The position numbers and the translations under genes are program-made. DNA of 16,544 bases from JAPLYB01 sp964481435 (GTDB taxonomy: Archaea > Nanobdellota > Nanobdellia > Pacearchaeales > UBA284): NCBI GenBank assembly GCA_964481435.1, contig CAYZTH010000019.1, positions 1-16,544 of the forward strand. Direction: 5' to 3'. This document shows, one piece after another, positions 1 through 6,771 of the stretch. The stretch's first letter is position 1. Every line of letters begins with the position of its first letter. The notes under the pieces were generated by a model that was not told the origin of the DNA, ran no database searches, and worked only from the letters and a program-made list of their open reading frames with translations.

Positions 1-218
1 TCTTCTTTCTTTCGTGGTGTTATCCCTTTCTTCTTGAAAAAGCAGTCTTTGCAATAAACTGGCGTGCCTTCTCTTGGTTTGAAAGGAACTTCGTCTTCTT
101 TGCCGCATTCAGAGCACTTAATCTTAGTCATTTCTCTTGGACCAAAATCTCTCTTGAATCCGCCGCCTCTGAATCCGCCTCTGCTAGAACCACCAAATCG
201 TTTGTTGCCGTATGGCAT
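1..218 (-). CDS. Zinc-ribbon CxxC-x17-CxxC protein, 3' end cut off by window edge
   Basis: The gene starts at ATG 218-216 on the minus strand and runs off the left edge, so 72 residues are visible. The N-terminus (about residues 8-28) is rich in Gly, Arg and Phe, like an RGG-type nucleic-acid-binding tail. Cysteines at residues 35, 38, 56 and 59 form a CxxC-17-CxxC pair typical of the small zinc-binding 'CxxC-x17-CxxC' proteins common in archaea and candidate phyla. A basic Lys/Arg stretch follows. A strong ribosome site (AAGGAGG, 226-232) lies 7 nt before the ATG, and a TATA-like box (complement of CTTATAAACTT, 300-310) lies about 85 nt upstream. Binding of RNA or DNA is inferred from composition only. 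The real C-terminus is unknown. Confidence 0.8.
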   Translation of the reverse strand, partial: MPYGNKRFGGSSRGGFRGGGFKRDFGPREMTKIKCSECGKEDEVPFKPREGTPVYCKDCFFKKKGITPRKKE

Positions 219-225
219 TTTAAAT

Positions 226-232
226 CCTCCTT
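226..232 (-). promoter_or_regulatory. Strong Shine-Dalgarno of the zinc-ribbon gene
   Basis: AAGGAGG on the minus strand sits 7 nt before the ATG at 218. It fixes the start codon of a gene that would otherwise be missed, because the reading frame is truncated by the window edge. Confidence 0.8.
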
Positions 233-327
233 ATACATTTTCTTGTTATTAAGAATTCGTCTGCTCAACTATTCTTATGCTTTTTTTATCTTTTCGTGGC
301 TTATAAACTTAATGGATGATAATTTCA

Positions 328-338
328 TATATAAAAAA
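328..338 (+). promoter_or_regulatory. TATA-like promoter for the DUF378 gene
   Basis: TATATAAAAAA would place transcription start near 355-360. That leaves a 5' leader of about 65 nt, which contains a small hairpin (TTTGAG 381-386 with CTCAAA 396-401) and then the ribosome site AAAGGAGGT just before the ATG at 425. The leader contrasts with the leaderless genes elsewhere in the window. Confidence 0.5.
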
Positions 339-424
339 GAAAGGTTTAAAAGAAATGGAAAGTATATCTTACTATCTGCTTTTGAGATATTCCTACTCAA
401 ATAGCTAAAAAAGGAGGTAAAAAA

Positions 425-622
425 ATGGCAAAAAATGCTTTAGATTGGATTGCTTTAATATTGATAATTATAGGCGGTCTAAACTGGGGTTTGGTCGGAA
501 TTTTTAAATGGAACCTTGTTGATGCGATATTTGGGATAGGTTCTGTTGTTTCAGCAATAGTATATATCCTGGTTGGAGTGGCTGCATTATACAGTATTTA
601 TTTCTTGTTCAAGAAAGAGTAA
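425..622 (+). CDS. DUF378 family small membrane protein (YuzA-like)
   Basis: This 65-residue protein has two hydrophobic helices (about residues 8-27 and 35-60). The GGLNWGLVG signature (residues 17-25) after the first helix is the hallmark of the DUF378/YuzA family. The last residues are charged (FKKE). The family is an uncharacterised integral membrane protein of bacteria and archaea, and no biochemical role is known. The start is supported by the AAAGGAGGT ribosome site 5-6 nt upstream. It is the first of several small membrane-protein genes on this strand, followed by a T-rich tract that probably ends its transcript. Confidence 0.9.
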   Translation: MAKNALDWIALILIIIGGLNWGLVGIFKWNLVDAIFGIGSVVSAIVYILVGVAALYSIYFLFKKE

Positions 623-633
623 ATACTCATCAA

Positions 634-660
634 TTTTATTTATTTTTAATTTATTTTTTA
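634..660 (+). terminator. U-tract terminator after the DUF378 gene
   Basis: Starting 12 nt after the stop codon there are repeated runs of T with almost no G or C (TTTTATTTATTTTTAATTTA and onward). This is the usual form of an intrinsic archaeal terminator, which needs no hairpin. Confidence 0.5.
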
Positions 661-732
661 TACCCTAAACTCCGCTAACAACACATTTAAAAGAAATAAA
701 GAATATACATATTATACAAAAAGAGGTAAAGA

Positions 733-1002
733 ATGAATAATAAACTTAAACTTGGCTTGACCATAGGTATTTTCTTTGGAGCAGCACATCTGCTCTGGGC
801 AATCTGCATTTTAATAGGACTTGCCAAGCCGTTCATGGACTGGATGCTAGCAATGCATTTCATGATATTACCCTGGACTGTATTGACATTTAATGTGTTC
901 CATGCTTTGATATTGGTAGTAGTGACCTTTGTATGTGGGTTCATCTGCGGATGGCTCATAGGTTGGGTCTGGTCCTGGTTCGGAAATAAAAAGAGAAAAT
1001 AA
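733..1002 (+). CDS. Small two-helix membrane protein, unknown function
   Basis: I do not recognise a named family for this 89-residue protein. It has a hydrophobic helix at about residues 7-30 with a small-residue face (GIFFGAAHLLWA), a middle amphipathic stretch, and a long Trp/Gly-rich helix at about 56-83 (CGFICGWLIGWVW). It ends in a basic NKKRK tail, suggesting the C-terminus is cytoplasmic. The start is supported by an AGAGGT ribosome site about 5 nt upstream of the ATG, and a TATA-like CATTTAAAAG at about 683-692 could drive it. Its stop is 9 nt before the TspO start, so the two are probably co-transcribed. Confidence 0.75.
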   Translation: MNNKLKLGLTIGIFFGAAHLLWAICILIGLAKPFMDWMLAMHFMILPWTVLTFNVFHALILVVVTFVCGFICGWLIGWVWSWFGNKKRK

Positions 1003-1011
1003 ATAATAAAA

Positions 1012-1539
1012 ATGGCAAAGAAAAGGAAAATAATTAAAAATAAGAGTGCAAAAGCAAAACCTGTAAAGAAATCAAAATTTAACTGGAAAGTATTTCTTCT
1101 GTCTTTTATCATTGTAATTTTTGTGGCTTATCTTGGAAGCGTATTCACAAGTCAAGGAACAGGGTCTGCGTGGTATCAACAGATAAAACCAAGCATAACA
1201 CCGCCAAACTTTGTCTTCCCAATTGCTTGGACGATCTTGTTCGTACTGATTGCTCTAGCCCTGTATCTTACGTGGACAAAAGCTGAAGAGGATGATAAAC
1301 CAAGAATTGCCTGGATTTATGGATTCAACCTTATATTCAATGTATTGTGGAGCTTGTTATTCTTTGCCCTAAGAAATCCATTGTTTGCTTTCATTGAAAT
1401 AATTGCGATGGAGATTTCAATTATTTTCATGATGATTTTATCCTGGAGAATTAGCAAGGCTGCGGCCTGGATGCTATTGCCTTATCTTCTATGGGTTGCT
1501 TTTGCAGCTATCTTAACGGGATTAGTTGCTTTTGCTTAA
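1012..1539 (+). CDS. TspO/MBR family membrane protein
   Basis: This 175-residue protein matches TspO, the tryptophan-rich sensory protein or peripheral benzodiazepine-receptor family: a five-helix membrane protein that binds porphyrins and other hydrophobic ligands. The family features are all visible: W54-Y55 with K59-P60, PP at 64-65, the FPIAWTILF helix around W73, N110 with W113-S114, and the LLPYLLWVAFA helix (156-166) carrying P157, Y158 and W161. An extra lysine-rich N-terminal tail of about 22 residues precedes the first helix and is not usual for the family. The gene follows the two-helix membrane protein after a 9-nt gap with no clear ribosome site, suggesting translation linked to the upstream gene. 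The ligand in this organism is unknown. Confidence 0.92.
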   Translation: MAKKRKIIKNKSAKAKPVKKSKFNWKVFLLSFIIVIFVAYLGSVFTSQGTGSAWYQQIKPSITPPNFVFPIAWTILFVLIALALYLTWTKAEEDDKPRIAWIYGFNLIFNVLWSLLFFALRNPLFAFIEIIAMEISIIFMMILSWRISKAAAWMLLPYLLWVAFAAILTGLVAFA

Positions 1540-1559
1540 AGCAGGATTTATCTTTAGAA

Positions 1560-2672
1560 TCAATCTAACATTTTATCCATATCGCTTTCTGCTGCACCAT
1601 GCCATGGTCTTTTTATACAACCGACTCTACACGTACCTTGAACTGGTTCGGTTTTAAAAATAGTTCCCCCAATAAATCTTTCTAAGCTTATTCCATGAGC
1701 CCTGCTTAATCTAAGCAATTCTGTTCGGTCATCAACGTATCTTGCTTTTCCAATATCTGCTATATCCAAACCCGCAGCAACCATCCGGGATCTTGTTAAG
1801 CCAAACAGAGTTAGTGCCTCTTCTTCTAGATCAAATAATTCTGGATAGTGCCGCTCTAATCTTTTTCCTACAAGCATACTTCGTTTTAGAGCTAGAATGC
1901 CTGCAAGCGCTCTTTCCCTTGGATCAATAGGATGCGGATTAAATTCTTCAGAGAGCAATTCCTCCTCGATCTTTTCATTGCCTGTTTTATGATACTGTGC
2001 TAATCTTTGAAATAAACACCTTCTCTCTTCTTGAGACGTAAATGAAGGGTCTTTAGACATGGCCGCTATTCTATGATTTATGCCATACTTCCGGAGATAG
2101 TGGAGTGCTTGCCAAGGAAGTTCAAAGAACTCTGCTTTTGCTCCTGTTTTTTTCTCGAATGCTTCCGGAGTTCCTGCCTTCATAGATAGCCTGACCTGCA
2201 GATAATCTCCAAATTTACTTAAATCGCGCACATAACTTTCATCTGCGCCTAAAAGGATTCCATTCGTCTCCAAAAGAAACCAATGAAAATTATCACCATC
2301 TTGCCTAAAGATGTCAATCAATTCTAATAAATGCTGTCTACCAAGTGTTGGCTCAAATCCCGATACCCTTACTCCTTCGGTCATTATTCCTCTTCCATGC
2401 TCATTAGAAGAAACCCTAACTATCTCGTCATAGACCTCTCTTGGAGAATAAGATTTTCCAAACTTTCCACCATTTCCGGCAACAACATCCATCTCTTTTG
2501 AGGGGTCTGTCCAACAAAAAACACATCTTAAATCACATCCGGGTCCTCGGGCTGTTGCCATCTGCCCATAGAAAGGCTCTACTCGGAAAGAATAATACTT
2601 TCTTTTATTTCCATTAATAAATCTTTTTTCAGTTTCTCTGGCAAGTTCGAGAGGATTAAATGGTTTTTGCAT
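1560..2672 (-). CDS. Radical SAM enzyme, archaeal type of unknown substrate
   Basis: The protein has 370 residues when started at ATG 2672. The longer frame begins with TTG at 2684, but the ATG lies about 24 nt from a TATA-like CTTTAAAAG and so fits a leaderless transcript. The 4Fe-4S binding motif CxxxCxxC is present as C46, C50 and C53 followed by Trp (CDLRCVFCW). It is followed by SGFEPTLG, equivalent to the GGEP-type SAM-binding motif, and an LETNG strand, as in TIM-barrel radical SAM enzymes. The CxxxCxFCW form resembles wyosine synthase (TYW1)-like and related archaeal enzymes, but the rest does not let me assign it. The last 30 residues carry two more cysteines (GTCRVGCIKR), possibly ligands for another cluster. 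The enzyme class is secure; the reaction is not. Confidence 0.85.
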   Translation of the reverse strand: MQKPFNPLELARETEKRFINGNKRKYYSFRVEPFYGQMATARGPGCDLRCVFCWTDPSKEMDVVAGNGGKFGKSYSPREVYDEIVRVSSNEHGRGIMTEGVRVSGFEPTLGRQHLLELIDIFRQDGDNFHWFLLETNGILLGADESYVRDLSKFGDYLQVRLSMKAGTPEAFEKKTGAKAEFFELPWQALHYLRKYGINHRIAAMSKDPSFTSQEERRCLFQRLAQYHKTGNEKIEEELLSEEFNPHPIDPRERALAGILALKRSMLVGKRLERHYPELFDLEEEALTLFGLTRSRMVAAGLDIADIGKARYVDDRTELLRLSRAHGISLERFIGGTIFKTEPVQGTCRVGCIKRPWHGAAESDMDKMLD

Positions 2673-2690
2673 TTTTTTAAACAACTCATT

Positions 2691-2701
2691 AACTTTTAAA
2701 G
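2691..2701 (-). promoter_or_regulatory. TATA-like promoter of the radical SAM gene
   Basis: CTTTAAAAGTT on the minus strand is centred about 24 nt before the ATG at 2672, the spacing of a leaderless archaeal transcript. The box argues against the upstream TTG at 2684 as the start. Confidence 0.55.
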
Positions 2702-2730
2702 ATTATGGCATAAAGAAATATATCTTATAC

Positions 2731-3447
2731 TTAAATATGCAAGAGTTCTCCGATTATGAAACCGATTAGGGCAGCGAACATTCCGATAAGCATCAATTGA
2801 ATTCCTTTCTTGAACCAGTGACCAACTGTAAATTTACCTTCTATTGCCCCTGTTACAAAAAGGGCGATTGCTGAAATAATTAGAGAGAGGATTATGGCCG
2901 GAATAATTGGAAGGAAGAAGAAGGGAATTAACGGAAGAAAAGACCCTACTATTGTCGCAATTAGTACAACAAACATGCTCTTCATAGGACTTATGAATTC
3001 ATGAGAGAGGCCAAGTTCTTCATGCATCATGATATCCCGCCATATCTTTTTGTTTGAAGTTATATGGTTGATTATGTCATTCAAAAGCTTCCCTTTGAAA
3101 CCTTTTTTCTTGTATATCTCATAAACTTCATCTCGTTCCATATCGGGACAGTTCTTAATTTCATACTCTTCTTTTTGTTCCTGGCTTTTATAGAAGTCAG
3201 CTTCTGCCCTGCTTGATGTGAAAGCAACTGCTGCCATTGAAAAAGACTCTGCAAATGCGGCGGCCAAACCAGCAATTATAACTATTCTTGCGTCTTTTGT
3301 TGCAATAGCCATTCCTAAAATTATTCCTAAAACATTAACTAGGCCGTCCTGGCCCCCAAGAATGAATTCTCTGAAAAGAGCACCAACTTTGGAGTGTTTC
3401 TCAAATGCTTGCCTCCTTTTTCTCAACTCTTTTAGACTTTTCCGCAT
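2731..3447 (-). CDS. VIT1/CCC1 family iron/manganese transporter
   Basis: This 238-residue membrane protein belongs to the vacuolar iron transporter family, which moves Fe2+ or Mn2+ across membranes by proton exchange. The first helix contains the family signature FILGGQDGLVNVLGIILG (28-45). The second (about 53-76, with AFAESFSMAAVAF) has the conserved acidic and Ser/Met residues. Between helices 2 and 3 is a charged cytoplasmic domain (about 80-150) with many Glu, a Cys100 and MMHEELGL, matching the metal-binding domain. Three further helices follow (about 157-177, 180-201, 216-236). Length and order match the family. It starts at ATG 3447 about 20 nt after a TATA-like box and is divergent from the CYTH gene. 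Ion specificity is not readable. Confidence 0.9.
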   Translation of the reverse strand: MRKSLKELRKRRQAFEKHSKVGALFREFILGGQDGLVNVLGIILGMAIATKDARIVIIAGLAAAFAESFSMAAVAFTSSRAEADFYKSQEQKEEYEIKNCPDMERDEVYEIYKKKGFKGKLLNDIINHITSNKKIWRDIMMHEELGLSHEFISPMKSMFVVLIATIVGSFLPLIPFFFLPIIPAIILSLIISAIALFVTGAIEGKFTVGHWFKKGIQLMLIGMFAALIGFIIGELLHI

Positions 3448-3460
3448 GAAAATTATGGGC

Positions 3461-3474
3461 TTTTTAATATATTA
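3461..3474 (-). promoter_or_regulatory. TATA-like promoter of the VIT/CCC1 gene
   Basis: An AT-only stretch reading ATTAATATATTAAAAA on the minus strand lies about 20 nt upstream of the ATG. It shares the 82-bp divergent intergenic space with the CYTH promoter. Confidence 0.5.
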
Positions 3475-3499
3475 ATGTTTCTGGTAATTAAAGCGAAAA

Positions 3500-3526
3500 A
3501 GTTTAATACCCCTATACATTTGGGGT
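3500..3526 (+). promoter_or_regulatory. Promoter of the CYTH gene with a small inverted repeat
   Basis: AGTTTAATAC is centred about 26 nt before the ATG at 3530, predicting a leaderless mRNA. Between box and start lies an inverted repeat, ACCCC (3508-3512) and GGGGT (3522-3526). It is short and could be an operator or chance. Confidence 0.5.
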
Positions 3527-3529
3527 TTT

Positions 3530-4159
3530 ATGATTGAAGTGGAAGTTCGTGGAAGAGTTAAGAATTTTGAAGAGACCCTTGAAAAATTTAGAAAAGATAA
3601 AGAAGTTCGTTTTGTTGAAGAGAAAGACCGGTTTACTATGCTTTTTCTGAGAAAAGGAGCTCTGCCGCATGTAGACAAAGAGCATGTTAAGAATGAGCTA
3701 GTTGATTTGAGAATCAGGATTACAAACAAGAAGCCTGAGATCGTATTAAAGTATGGCCATCTAAAAGGTTGTGAGGGCCGTAAGGAAATTCTTATTCCAA
3801 TTAAGTCAGAGGATTTTAGCAAGGCTGTTGAACTTTTAAAACTGCTTGAATGGAGCAAGGGCGTTACAATTGCTACAAAATCCTACATCTTCATGCACAA
3901 GGATATTGAATTTGCTCTCGTTAGGACAACGGGATTAAATTATTTTGAAGCTGAAAAAGTTGTTCATGAAAAAGAAGATGCAGACCAGGTTATAAACGAA
4001 ATTAAAGAAGTCTGTAAAGAATTTGATCTTAATCCCATTGGAGAAGATGAATTTTTTGTACTTCTTGAGGAATTGGATAAAAAGCAAATCCAGCGGGACT
4101 TTAACCTTTCAGAGCAGAGTTTTGATGAGATAAAAGAACATTTCAAAGAGTATTTTTAA
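3530..4159 (+). CDS. CYTH domain protein (triphosphate tunnel superfamily)
   Basis: This 209-residue protein has the CYTH fold signature ExExK/R at the extreme N-terminus (E3-V-E5-V-R7). Alternating charged beta strands follow, such as LRIRI (71-75), EIVLKYG and KEILIPI, as in the eight-stranded tunnel that binds triphosphates with a divalent metal. The superfamily includes class IV adenylate cyclases, thiamine triphosphatases and inorganic triphosphatases. Which activity applies here is unknown, and many archaeal members are annotated as class IV cyclase without proof. The C-terminal 30 residues are a charged helix. The gene is leaderless and overlaps the convergent methyltransferase-like gene by 4 bp at the stop codons (4156-4159). 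Confidence 0.85.
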   Translation: MIEVEVRGRVKNFEETLEKFRKDKEVRFVEEKDRFTMLFLRKGALPHVDKEHVKNELVDLRIRITNKKPEIVLKYGHLKGCEGRKEILIPIKSEDFSKAVELLKLLEWSKGVTIATKSYIFMHKDIEFALVRTTGLNYFEAEKVVHEKEDADQVINEIKEVCKEFDLNPIGEDEFFVLLEELDKKQIQRDFNLSEQSFDEIKEHFKEYF

Positions 4160-4998
4160 TTTCTTACCTCAATAAACTTAACAAATTCTTTTTTTACAAT
4201 ATTTGATAACTGTGAAATTCTTTTTAAAGAATCCTTTAATCCTTGTTTATCAATTCCAAGCATCTTTGATTCTTTTTCTAAATCTATCGTCCGTTTATTT
4301 GAAATCAAGTCTATTATTCTGATATCGAGAGAGGCCTTGTTCCTCGCTTCCTTATTTGTGAAAATCCAAAACACCATATGCGGAACCTTCGCAGGGGCTT
4401 TTCCTTTGGGATATCCTTCAAAAGATATTTTTTTGATAATATACTTTGTGCAGTATATTTTCGCAAGGGTTTTAACGATATTTGGATAAGTCCTATGTTT
4501 GCTCCCAGTTTTAATCCGGTATTTTCCTTTTCGGTCATAATAGACAAGGATTCCGCCTTTATTATTTAACAAGGATCTAAGATAAGCTACTGGTAAACCC
4601 TGCTCTCCACCACATGCTTCAAAGGTAAAAGTCCAATCATAAACCGATGGTTCTTTGGAAATGTATTCGTAGTTTGACTGAATATATTCAAAGAATTTTG
4701 TTTTAACCTTTGTCTTGGCATACTGGACCATTGACTTGGAAATATCACTATATGATACTCGTGCTCCTGCTTGTTTTATTTTTGAGGCCCAAGAAGCATA
4801 GTAGGTGGCTATGGAGAGAACTTTGTCTTTTTTCTTTATTTTAAGTTTTTCAAGAAGCCTTTTGTCTTCGGGGGTTGTTGCTTGTTCTAAGATTCTCTGC
4901 TTTCTGAACCTTCCTGTTAAGGCATTCATGCCAAAACCAGGATTATGAGAAAGGGTTGGTTTTGTTATCTTAATTATATCTAAAACTTGAAGTTTCAT
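4156..4998 (-). CDS. Class I SAM-dependent methyltransferase-like protein
   Basis: This 280-residue protein has a Rossmann-like pattern of class I methyltransferases. A strand-turn-helix VLSIATYYASWA (60-71) stands where motif I would be, YSDIS (83-87) corresponds to the acidic strand-2 end, and YDWTFTFEACGGEQG (120-134) corresponds to strand 4. YLRSLLNNKGGILVYYD (139-155) is the strand-5 region. Motif I lacks the usual GxGxG, so SAM binding is uncertain. The C-terminal 70 residues are helical and charged, possibly a helix-turn-helix. The start codon overlaps the stop of the GrpB-like gene (ATGA, 4995-4998), so the two are translationally coupled on one mRNA. The substrate is unknown. Confidence 0.6.
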   Translation of the reverse strand: MKLQVLDIIKITKPTLSHNPGFGMNALTGRFRKQRILEQATTPEDKRLLEKLKIKKKDKVLSIATYYASWASKIKQAGARVSYSDISKSMVQYAKTKVKTKFFEYIQSNYEYISKEPSVYDWTFTFEACGGEQGLPVAYLRSLLNNKGGILVYYDRKGKYRIKTGSKHRTYPNIVKTLAKIYCTKYIIKKISFEGYPKGKAPAKVPHMVFWIFTNKEARNKASLDIRIIDLISNKRTIDLEKESKMLGIDKQGLKDSLKRISQLSNIVKKEFVKFIEVRN

Positions 4999-5534
4999 TT
5001 TTTTACTATATTTTTCTCTTTTTCAGCTTTCTTTATTGTGGACTTTATGAATGGATTCTTTAATTTTACATATACTTTTCCATTTCCCTTGCATATCTTG
5101 GATGCTTTTTTCTTAAGCCCGGCATATTTCTCTGAAATATTTGGATATTCGTTTAAATAATCTCTGAAAATCAGCATTTTTTCAAATATTTTTTTATCAG
5201 AGGTTATATGAATATGAAATATCTTGTCTGGACTTGTTTCTGGACCATAGATTTTCTTAAAAGAGAAGAACTTCAGTTTTTTAGGAACCGGCCACTCTTC
5301 ATAGCCTAGGCTAGAAATTTTCTTTTTTGCGTGCTCTATTAGTTTATTTGGTGAGAAAACCGCAATATCCACTATGCCTTTGCCCCCAAGTCCTAGAACA
5401 GAGGTGCTTCCTATGTGCTCAATTTTTTCTTTTTTGAGAACTCTTTTCAATTCATTTCTTTCATGAGAGAACCACTTTGGAAAGCTGGGATCATATTTCT
5501 TAAAGGAGTATTTCTTCCATTTGGTTTTTTTCAT
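4995..5534 (-). CDS. GrpB family protein (UPF0157, nucleotidyltransferase fold)
   Basis: The protein has 179 residues from ATG 5534. The frame extends to a TTG at 5573, but that lies upstream of a TATATAAAAA box (5551-5560) placed about 22 nt before the ATG, so the ATG is the start of a leaderless message. The diagnostic block IEHIGSTSVLGLGGKGIVDIAVF (38-60) matches the GrpB/UPF0157 signature IGSTSVPGL-KPIIDI. IFHIHIT (about 113-119) matches the second conserved strand. GrpB-like proteins have a nucleotidyltransferase fold; a few are linked to dephospho-CoA or nucleotide chemistry, but no general role is established. It is the first gene of a two-gene operon with the methyltransferase-like gene. 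Confidence 0.85.
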   Translation of the reverse strand: MKKTKWKKYSFKKYDPSFPKWFSHERNELKRVLKKEKIEHIGSTSVLGLGGKGIVDIAVFSPNKLIEHAKKKISSLGYEEWPVPKKLKFFSFKKIYGPETSPDKIFHIHITSDKKIFEKMLIFRDYLNEYPNISEKYAGLKKKASKICKGNGKVYVKLKNPFIKSTIKKAEKEKNIVKK

Positions 5535-5550
5535 TTTGGTATTTTTTCTC

Positions 5551-5560
5551 TTTTTATATA
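5551..5560 (-). promoter_or_regulatory. TATA box of the GrpB/methyltransferase operon
   Basis: TATATAAAAA on the minus strand lies about 22 nt before the ATG at 5534. It is the clearest evidence against the upstream TTG start. Confidence 0.65.
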
Positions 5561-5627
5561 GAAGAATATGCAAACTTGCTTAAATAGGTTATGTTCGAAC
5601 GAGTTAGTTTTTTCTTTTATAGAAACT

Positions 5628-5637
5628 CTTTTATATT
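5628..5637 (+). promoter_or_regulatory. TATA-like promoter of the NIF3/YqfO-like gene
   Basis: CTTTTATATT is centred about 23 nt upstream of the ATG at 5656, consistent with a leaderless transcript. No ribosome site is seen. Confidence 0.5.
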
Positions 5638-5655
5638 CCTAAGACTCTAAACATT

Positions 5656-5994
5656 ATGGAAAACATGAAAAATCTTGTTAAAATTCTTGTCTATGTTCCA
5701 GTGAGTCATGCATCTAACCTGAGAAAAGCACTTGGAGAAGCGGGCGCTGGAAAGCTCGGAAATTACGATCACTGCAGTTTCTCATCCAGGGGCATGGGTA
5801 GATTCAGGCCAAATGAGAAAGCCCATCCTTTTATCGGAAAGTGCCACCAGCTAGAAGAAGTCGAAGAAGAAAAGATTGAAATGATTTGTGAAAGATCCAA
5901 GGTCAAAGAAGTCCTAGCTGCCCTGAAAAAGAATCATCCTTATGAAACGCCTGCTTTTGAGATTTCTGATTTGAGAGATGAAACGGAATTCTAA
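5656..5994 (+). CDS. NIF3/YqfO-like PII-fold domain protein
   Basis: This 112-residue protein corresponds to the stand-alone PII/CutA-like domain inserted in bacterial YqfO (NIF3 family). It opens with the strand VKILVYVPVSHASNLRKALGEAGAGKLGNYDHCSF (8-42), in which the last part is the typical 'GNY--CSF' signature. It ends with HPYETPAFEI (94-103), the conserved HPYE(E/T)PAY strand. Proteins of this type are often misnamed as RtxA or 'structural toxin' proteins. The fold suggests a trimeric ligand- or metal-binding protein, and its role is unknown. The stop codon is 18 bp from the stop of the convergent recombinase gene. Confidence 0.88.
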   Translation: MENMKNLVKILVYVPVSHASNLRKALGEAGAGKLGNYDHCSFSSRGMGRFRPNEKAHPFIGKCHQLEEVEEEKIEMICERSKVKEVLAALKKNHPYETPAFEISDLRDETEF

Positions 5995-6012
5995 GGAAAA
6001 CTCATTCACAAA

Positions 6013-6771
6013 TCAACCCCTTAATTTTTCTTGCACTTTGTCAAAAAGTTCTTGGGAAAGCAGGGGCTGGTGCTTGCCTTGAGCAACTTGACCACTGAAT
6101 TTAACTTTGCCAAGATAGGTGACATTTGATAAAACTTTCTTTAGACCATTAACAGAAAGGCCATGTTTTTTTGAGAGTTGAGTCAGTGAAATGTCTGAAT
6201 TGAGAAAAGTTTGATAAATTTCCTGGACAATATAGGATTTGTTTGTTGGAACAAGAGATTTGTTGACAATTGTGTATCCTAGTGGCGCTCGGGTTATAAG
6301 ATTGCCATCACTAAACTTCTTATTCATGGTGAACTTTGTTCTTTCACTTGTTACATTTCTTTCAAATTCAGCGAACGCGCTTATAATGTGAAACATTAAT
6401 TTGCCTGAAGCACTTGTTGTTTCAATTTTGTCTTGCATAGAAACAAAGTCAATTCCCCATTCTTTTAATTGGTCAATGGTTGTGACTAGGTCCATCAAGC
6501 TTCTTGAGAATCTATCTAGCTTGTAGATAAAGATAGCTGAAAATTTCTTAACTTCTGCATCCCTTAACATCTGCTGCATCTCGGGCCTATGAGTAAGGTC
6601 TTTTCCAGATTTGCCTTCATCCCTATAAATTTTGAAGGTTTCATAACCAAGAGCGTTAGAGTAATTGATTAGGGCTGCTTCTTGCGCTGCAAGAGAAGTT
6701 CCATGTTTAGCTTGATCTTCTGTGCTTACACGGATGTAGATTGCTGCTAGGGGTTTTGGTTGGTCGTTCAT
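6013..6771 (-). CDS. Serine recombinase, short form (resolvase plus recombinase domain)
   Basis: This 252-residue serine recombinase cuts and rejoins DNA through a serine-DNA intermediate. The catalytic domain (about 8-145) has YIRVSTEDQ with nucleophile S16 and R14, then YKLDRFSRS (83-91) with active-site Asp and Arg, and the FAEFERN (133-139) helix. A 'Recombinase' domain follows (about 145-252) with APLGY (162-166) and a helix-turn-helix-like LTQLSKKHGLSVNGLKKVL. It stops at ELFDKVQEKLRG, where larger relatives continue into a zinc ribbon and coiled coil. The annotated frame opens at GTG 6780, but ATG 6771 overlaps the peptidase stop (ATGA, 6768-6771) with AGGTGG just before it, so I place the start there. 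It could be an element integrase or an invertase. Confidence 0.9.
   Translation of the reverse strand: MNDQPKPLAAIYIRVSTEDQAKHGTSLAAQEAALINYSNALGYETFKIYRDEGKSGKDLTHRPEMQQMLRDAEVKKFSAIFIYKLDRFSRSLMDLVTTIDQLKEWGIDFVSMQDKIETTSASGKLMFHIISAFAEFERNVTSERTKFTMNKKFSDGNLITRAPLGYTIVNKSLVPTNKSYIVQEIYQTFLNSDISLTQLSKKHGLSVNGLKKVLSNVTYLGKVKFSGQVAQGKHQPLLSQELFDKVQEKLRG

Noticed and set aside
64..252. A 62-residue plus-strand frame rich in Pro, Leu and Ser
   Set aside because: It is antisense to the zinc-ribbon gene, whose CxxC motifs and ribosome site are convincing; the composition is a shadow of that gene.
687..1112. A 141-residue minus-strand frame opposite the two-helix and TspO genes
   Set aside because: Phe/Leu/Ile-rich product explained as antisense of membrane-protein codons; no promoter or ribosome site.
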